A stretch of 8,685 nt of DNA from an uncultured Bacteroidota bacterium. GTDB lineage: Bacteria; Bacteroidota; Rhodothermia; Rhodothermales; UBA10348. The translations under genes and the position numbers were made by a program. The notes beneath the pieces are model-generated. The model did no database searches. It was not told the origin of the DNA and was given only the letters and a program-made list of their open reading frames with translations. Shown piece after piece: positions 6,394 to 8,685 of this stretch (within the stretch, counting starts at the first letter, position 1; each line of letters begins with the position of its first letter). Where the stretch lies: the NCBI GenBank assembly GCA_937893205.1, contig CALBJU010000172.1, positions 1 through 8,685 of the forward strand, read 5' to 3'.

Positions 6394-7686
6394 TTGGAAT
6401 CGGAGAACAAAAATACCGGCAGACGACACGCACTCGTAGTCGCATACTATTTCCCTCCGATGGGGCTCTCTGGGGTTCAAAGAACGGCGAAACTGGTCAA
6501 GTACCTTCCTGAGTATGGGTGGGATGTGACAGTCCTAACAGTTGAAGTGGGCGCCTACTTCGCTTTCGACGATGACTTGCTCAAAGACGTTTTGGGACCC
6601 GGTATTGAGATCATCAGAACCCGGACACTCGATCCAACATCTAGAAAGACGGGTAGAACACTTGTGCCATTTCCGGAGGAGGGAAGGAGGCGGATATTGT
6701 CGCGGCTGAGTCAGTTCTTTCTACTACCCGATAACAAGATCGGCTGGAAGAGATATTCGGTTCGGGCCGGGATAGAGGTGGCGCGTACTCGAAAGGTCGA
6801 CGTTGTGTTCGCTTCAGCGCCTCCCTATACGGCTCTGCTTGTTGGTGAAGCGATAGCATCAGCAGTCGGAATTCCACTCGTCCTTGATTATCGGGATGAC
6901 TGGATATCCAACCCGCGTCACACCTACTCAACGCCAGTTCACCTCTGGAAATCAAGAAGACTCGAGCGGCGGGCGGTATCCACTGCCTGTTCAATCCTGA
7001 CAATTAATCAAACTATTGCTGACCTGGTGCAGGCTCGCCACCGGCATTCTGACGTTCGCGTGATTCCACAAGGATTCGACCCGGATGATTTTGGCGCAGG
7101 CCGACAGGACGAAGGATCCTCTACAACGATGACGTTTCTGTACACCGGAATGTTTTACGATGCCCAGAAACCAGATACCTTTTTGAAAGCACTTTCAGCT
7201 CTGTATGAATCATCACCCGAAGCAAAACGCATCGTTCGGGCGAAGTTCATTGGTCTCTTTTCCAATCGCTCGGAGACACTAGTGGAAGCGCTTGGATTGT
7301 CAGAACACGTCGAGCTGGTTGGATATATGAATCACGCAGATTCGCTTGCTGCACTCAAGCAGTGCGATGTTGCCTGGATGACGATTGGTCATCAGCAAGG
7401 AGCAGATATGATTTCAACAGGCAAACTATTCGAATATATGGGGTCCAGAAGACCGATTATGGCCCTTATTCCGGATGGTGAGGCAAAAAGTGCGCTCGAC
7501 CCATACGGTGCTTCCTTTATTGCCGATCCTGATGACGTCGGTGCCGTAACAGAATTGATGAGGCATCTTCTGGAGCGATGGAAGGAGGGTACCCTCCCTC
7601 AGGGCGATAACAATTACATCTCACGCTATGATCGCAGGCTGCTCGCGGGGCAAGTGTCTGAGGTTTTTAAAGAGGCAATTACATAG
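6394..7686 (+). CDS. GT4-family (GT-B fold) glycosyltransferase
   Basis: This predicted retaining glycosyltransferase moves a sugar from a nucleotide-sugar donor, probably for surface polysaccharide, lipid-linked glycan or protein glycosylation. The N-terminal acceptor domain has YYFPPMGLSGVQRTAKLVKY (18-37), PDNKIGWK (112-119) and LDYRDDW (164-170). The C-terminal donor domain has FLYTGMFYDAQKP (248-260), VELVGYMNH (306-314) and the family motif STGKLFEYMGSRRPIMAL (341-358), whose Glu347 sits at the usual nucleotide-sugar-binding position, then DPDD. No transmembrane segment is evident in the 430 residues. The start is chosen as TTG 6394, with GGA just upstream (6388-6390) and seven bases after the previous stop. 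ATGs at 6283, 6325 and 6328 would place up to 37 unconserved residues inside the IYD-like gene. Donor and acceptor are unknown. The stop precedes the only sizeable gap in the window. Confidence 0.88.
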   Translation: MESENKNTGRRHALVVAYYFPPMGLSGVQRTAKLVKYLPEYGWDVTVLTVEVGAYFAFDDDLLKDVLGPGIEIIRTRTLDPTSRKTGRTLVPFPEEGRRRILSRLSQFFLLPDNKIGWKRYSVRAGIEVARTRKVDVVFASAPPYTALLVGEAIASAVGIPLVLDYRDDWISNPRHTYSTPVHLWKSRRLERRAVSTACSILTINQTIADLVQARHRHSDVRVIPQGFDPDDFGAGRQDEGSSTTMTFLYTGMFYDAQKPDTFLKALSALYESSPEAKRIVRAKFIGLFSNRSETLVEALGLSEHVELVGYMNHADSLAALKQCDVAWMTIGHQQGADMISTGKLFEYMGSRRPIMALIPDGEAKSALDPYGASFIADPDDVGAVTELMRHLLERWKEGTLPQGDNNYISRYDRRLLAGQVSEVFKEAIT

Positions 7687-7692
7687 GGCCGA

Positions 7693-7719
7693 TTGCGATT
7701 TGAAATTGTCGTATTTTTG
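7693..7719 (+). promoter_or_regulatory. Candidate Bacteroidota-type promoter upstream of the RsbW-like gene
   Basis: TATTTTTG at 7712-7719 matches the Bacteroidota -7 consensus TAnnTTTG exactly, and a TTG at 7693-7695 lies 16 bases upstream, near the expected -33 position. It sits in the only gap (7687-7748) and would give a leader of roughly 20-25 bases before ATG 7749. The motif is short, with six fixed bases, so about two chance matches per strand are expected in a window this size. The location is the main support, and the call depends on the organism being in or near Bacteroidota. Confidence 0.35.
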
Positions 7720-7748
7720 CGCTTGCTCTATCGTTGGCATCAGTTCAT

Positions 7749-8162
7749 ATGGCCGCTCACGGCAACTTATCTCGCAGATTCGAAATTCCCAGCTCGTTCA
7801 AAGAGTTGGAAGCGATTGTGAATGCGGCGGAAGTATTCTTTGGATCGTGCTTCGACAACGATGAGAAGATCTATGCCGGGGTTCTCCTGACCAGCGAAGC
7901 GGTTACCAATGCAATAGAGCATGGCAACGCTTTTGATGAGTCAAAAAAAGTAATCATCGAGTTCAAAAAGACCGATAGCGGCGCCGAGCTGTGGGTTGAA
8001 GATGAGGGAGGCGGATTCGTTCGTTCTGCGGTAGCCGACCCACTTTCCGAGGAGCATTTGTTCGATGACGGCGGGAGGGGACTGTTCTTGATCGAAAAAA
8101 TGGCTGACAAGGTGGTTTATGAGAAGGGCGGCCGAAGAGTAGGCATTATCCTCTCTTCTTGA
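7749..8162 (+). CDS. RsbW-like anti-sigma factor / serine-protein kinase (HATPase)
   Basis: This 137-residue stand-alone GHKL ATPase domain is of the RsbW/SpoIIAB type. Such proteins bind a sigma factor or other partner and phosphorylate an anti-sigma antagonist on serine in partner-switching stress or developmental control. The Bergerat ATP site is complete: N box LLTSEAVTNAIEHGN (47-60; Glu50 and the Mg-binding Asn54), G1 box VEDEGGGF (83-90; Asp85) and G2 box DDGGRGLFLIEKMAD (106-120). There are no sensor, receiver or membrane segments. ATG 7749 is preferred; an in-frame TTG at 7734 would add five residues, and neither has a Shine-Dalgarno sequence. It is the first gene after the long plus-strand block and probably has its own promoter. 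No STAS antagonist, sigma factor or PP2C phosphatase gene is next to it. Its 3' end overlaps the converging miaA by 17 bases. Fold and class are secure; the partner is unknown. Confidence 0.85.
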   Translation: MAAHGNLSRRFEIPSSFKELEAIVNAAEVFFGSCFDNDEKIYAGVLLTSEAVTNAIEHGNAFDESKKVIIEFKKTDSGAELWVEDEGGGFVRSAVADPLSEEHLFDDGGRGLFLIEKMADKVVYEKGGRRVGIILSS

Positions 8163-8685
8163 GTGAAGCCCCGATCTGCTCCACCGCATCAGAGGATGTG
8201 CAGGATTCGATATCAATCCAAGTGGCATGCTCATATCGACGATACCAGGTCAGTTGTCTCTTCGCGTACCGTCTTGAGTTTCGCTTGATGAGTTCAACCG
8301 CCTCCTGTACAGGGCAAGATCCATCTACGACGGAAATCAGTTCTTGATAGCCGATGGTTCTTTTCATCAAATCCATTGTAGCACCGCCCTGTTTGATGAG
8401 GGAGCGGGTCTCTTCAAGCAGTCCCTCTTCCATCATGACATCGACGCGCTCATTTATCCGCGCGTACAGCGCCTCTCTAGGGCGAAAAAGAATGAATAGG
8501 GCGAACCGGTTAAGTGGGGAGGGGGAGACCGCGTAAAATGAGGAAAGGGTCTGGCCCGTGCCCACAAAGACCTCAAGACCCCGAACGAGGCGGTGGGTCT
8601 TCGATTCATCCAGCGTAGCGGCATAATCTGGATCGACACTCACCAGCTCGCGATACAACTTCGAGGAGCCTTCAGTCAAAATCCG
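8146..8685 (-). CDS. miaA: tRNA dimethylallyltransferase MiaA (5' partial)
   Basis: MiaA transfers a dimethylallyl group to N6 of A37 in tRNAs that read UNN codons, the first step toward ms2i6A. The gene reads leftward and its frame is open to the right edge (Arg-Ile before the TTG at 8679), so the true start and the N-terminal P-loop are outside. The visible 179 residues, out of roughly 300, contain the family's VDPDYA (~17-22), the HRLVRGLEVFVGTG core (~31-44), LYARINERVDVMMEEGLLEE (~73-92), the IGYQEL motif (~111-116) and the C-terminal RRYAKRQLTWYRR (~138-150) that contacts tRNA and substrate. The end is complete. It converges with the RsbW-like gene with a 17-base overlap, and no terminator hairpin is visible between them. 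Confidence 0.94.
   Translation of the reverse strand, partial: RILTEGSSKLYRELVSVDPDYAATLDESKTHRLVRGLEVFVGTGQTLSSFYAVSPSPLNRFALFILFRPREALYARINERVDVMMEEGLLEETRSLIKQGGATMDLMKRTIGYQELISVVDGSCPVQEAVELIKRNSRRYAKRQLTWYRRYEHATWIDIESCTSSDAVEQIGASLKKRG

Noticed and set aside
8154..8172. CTTC/GAAG hairpin at the convergent gene ends as a bidirectional terminator
   Set aside because: A 4-bp stem with no T-runs is too weak to call.
8677..8679. TTG on the minus strand as the start of miaA
   Set aside because: The frame is open to the edge and the P-loop half of MiaA would be missing; the gene is cut by the window boundary.
1..8685. CRISPR array, insertion sequence, prophage or toxin-antitoxin module
   Set aside because: I saw no direct-repeat array, transposase, integrase, terminal inverted repeats or small paired genes; nearly every base belongs to an identifiable housekeeping or metabolic gene.

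Overview
The window is a gene-dense bacterial chromosomal segment of moderate GC (about half, estimated by eye) with almost no intergenic space. The genes are typical of Bacteroidota in the broad sense, and the protein motifs look closest to the Rhodothermia/Balneolia side. The reasons are the look of the ScpA, IMP dehydrogenase, RluB-type and GT4 sequences, the near absence of Shine-Dalgarno sequences before most starts, and one intergenic match to the Bacteroidota-type -7 promoter element (TAnnTTTG). The lineage is an inference from remembered motifs, not from a search.

Layout. Bases 1-7686 form one continuous plus-strand block: the 3' part of an extended SDR sugar-nucleotide epimerase, scpA, scpB, an RluB-type pseudouridine synthase, guaB (IMP dehydrogenase), an M24 Xaa-Pro-type peptidase, a flavin nitroreductase-fold enzyme of the iodotyrosine deiodinase (IYD) type, and a GT4 glycosyltransferase. 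Neighbouring genes overlap or lie within about 12 bases of each other, so the block reads as one operon or a few coupled ones. The only real gap (7687-7748) carries a candidate promoter for a small RsbW-like anti-sigma/serine-kinase ATPase. That gene converges on, and overlaps at its 3' end, a minus-strand miaA that runs off the right edge.

Functions. ScpA and ScpB are the kleisin and winged-helix subunits of the SMC chromosome condensation complex; the RluB-type enzyme modifies 23S rRNA; GuaB commits IMP to guanine nucleotides; MiaA prenylates A37 of tRNAs. Around this housekeeping core are two glycan-related genes (epimerase, glycosyltransferase), a peptidase and the IYD-like flavoenzyme. 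The RsbW-like protein suggests partner-switching regulation, but no partner is encoded here.

I found no CRISPR array, mobile element, toxin-antitoxin pair, phage gene, tRNA or rRNA, and no clearly undescribed system. The most interesting observations are the IYD-like gene, which keeps the complete Glu-Tyr-Lys substrate-clamping triad of true halotyrosine dehalogenases and is translationally coupled to a peptidase, and unusual residues in the IMP phosphate-binding loop of GuaB.
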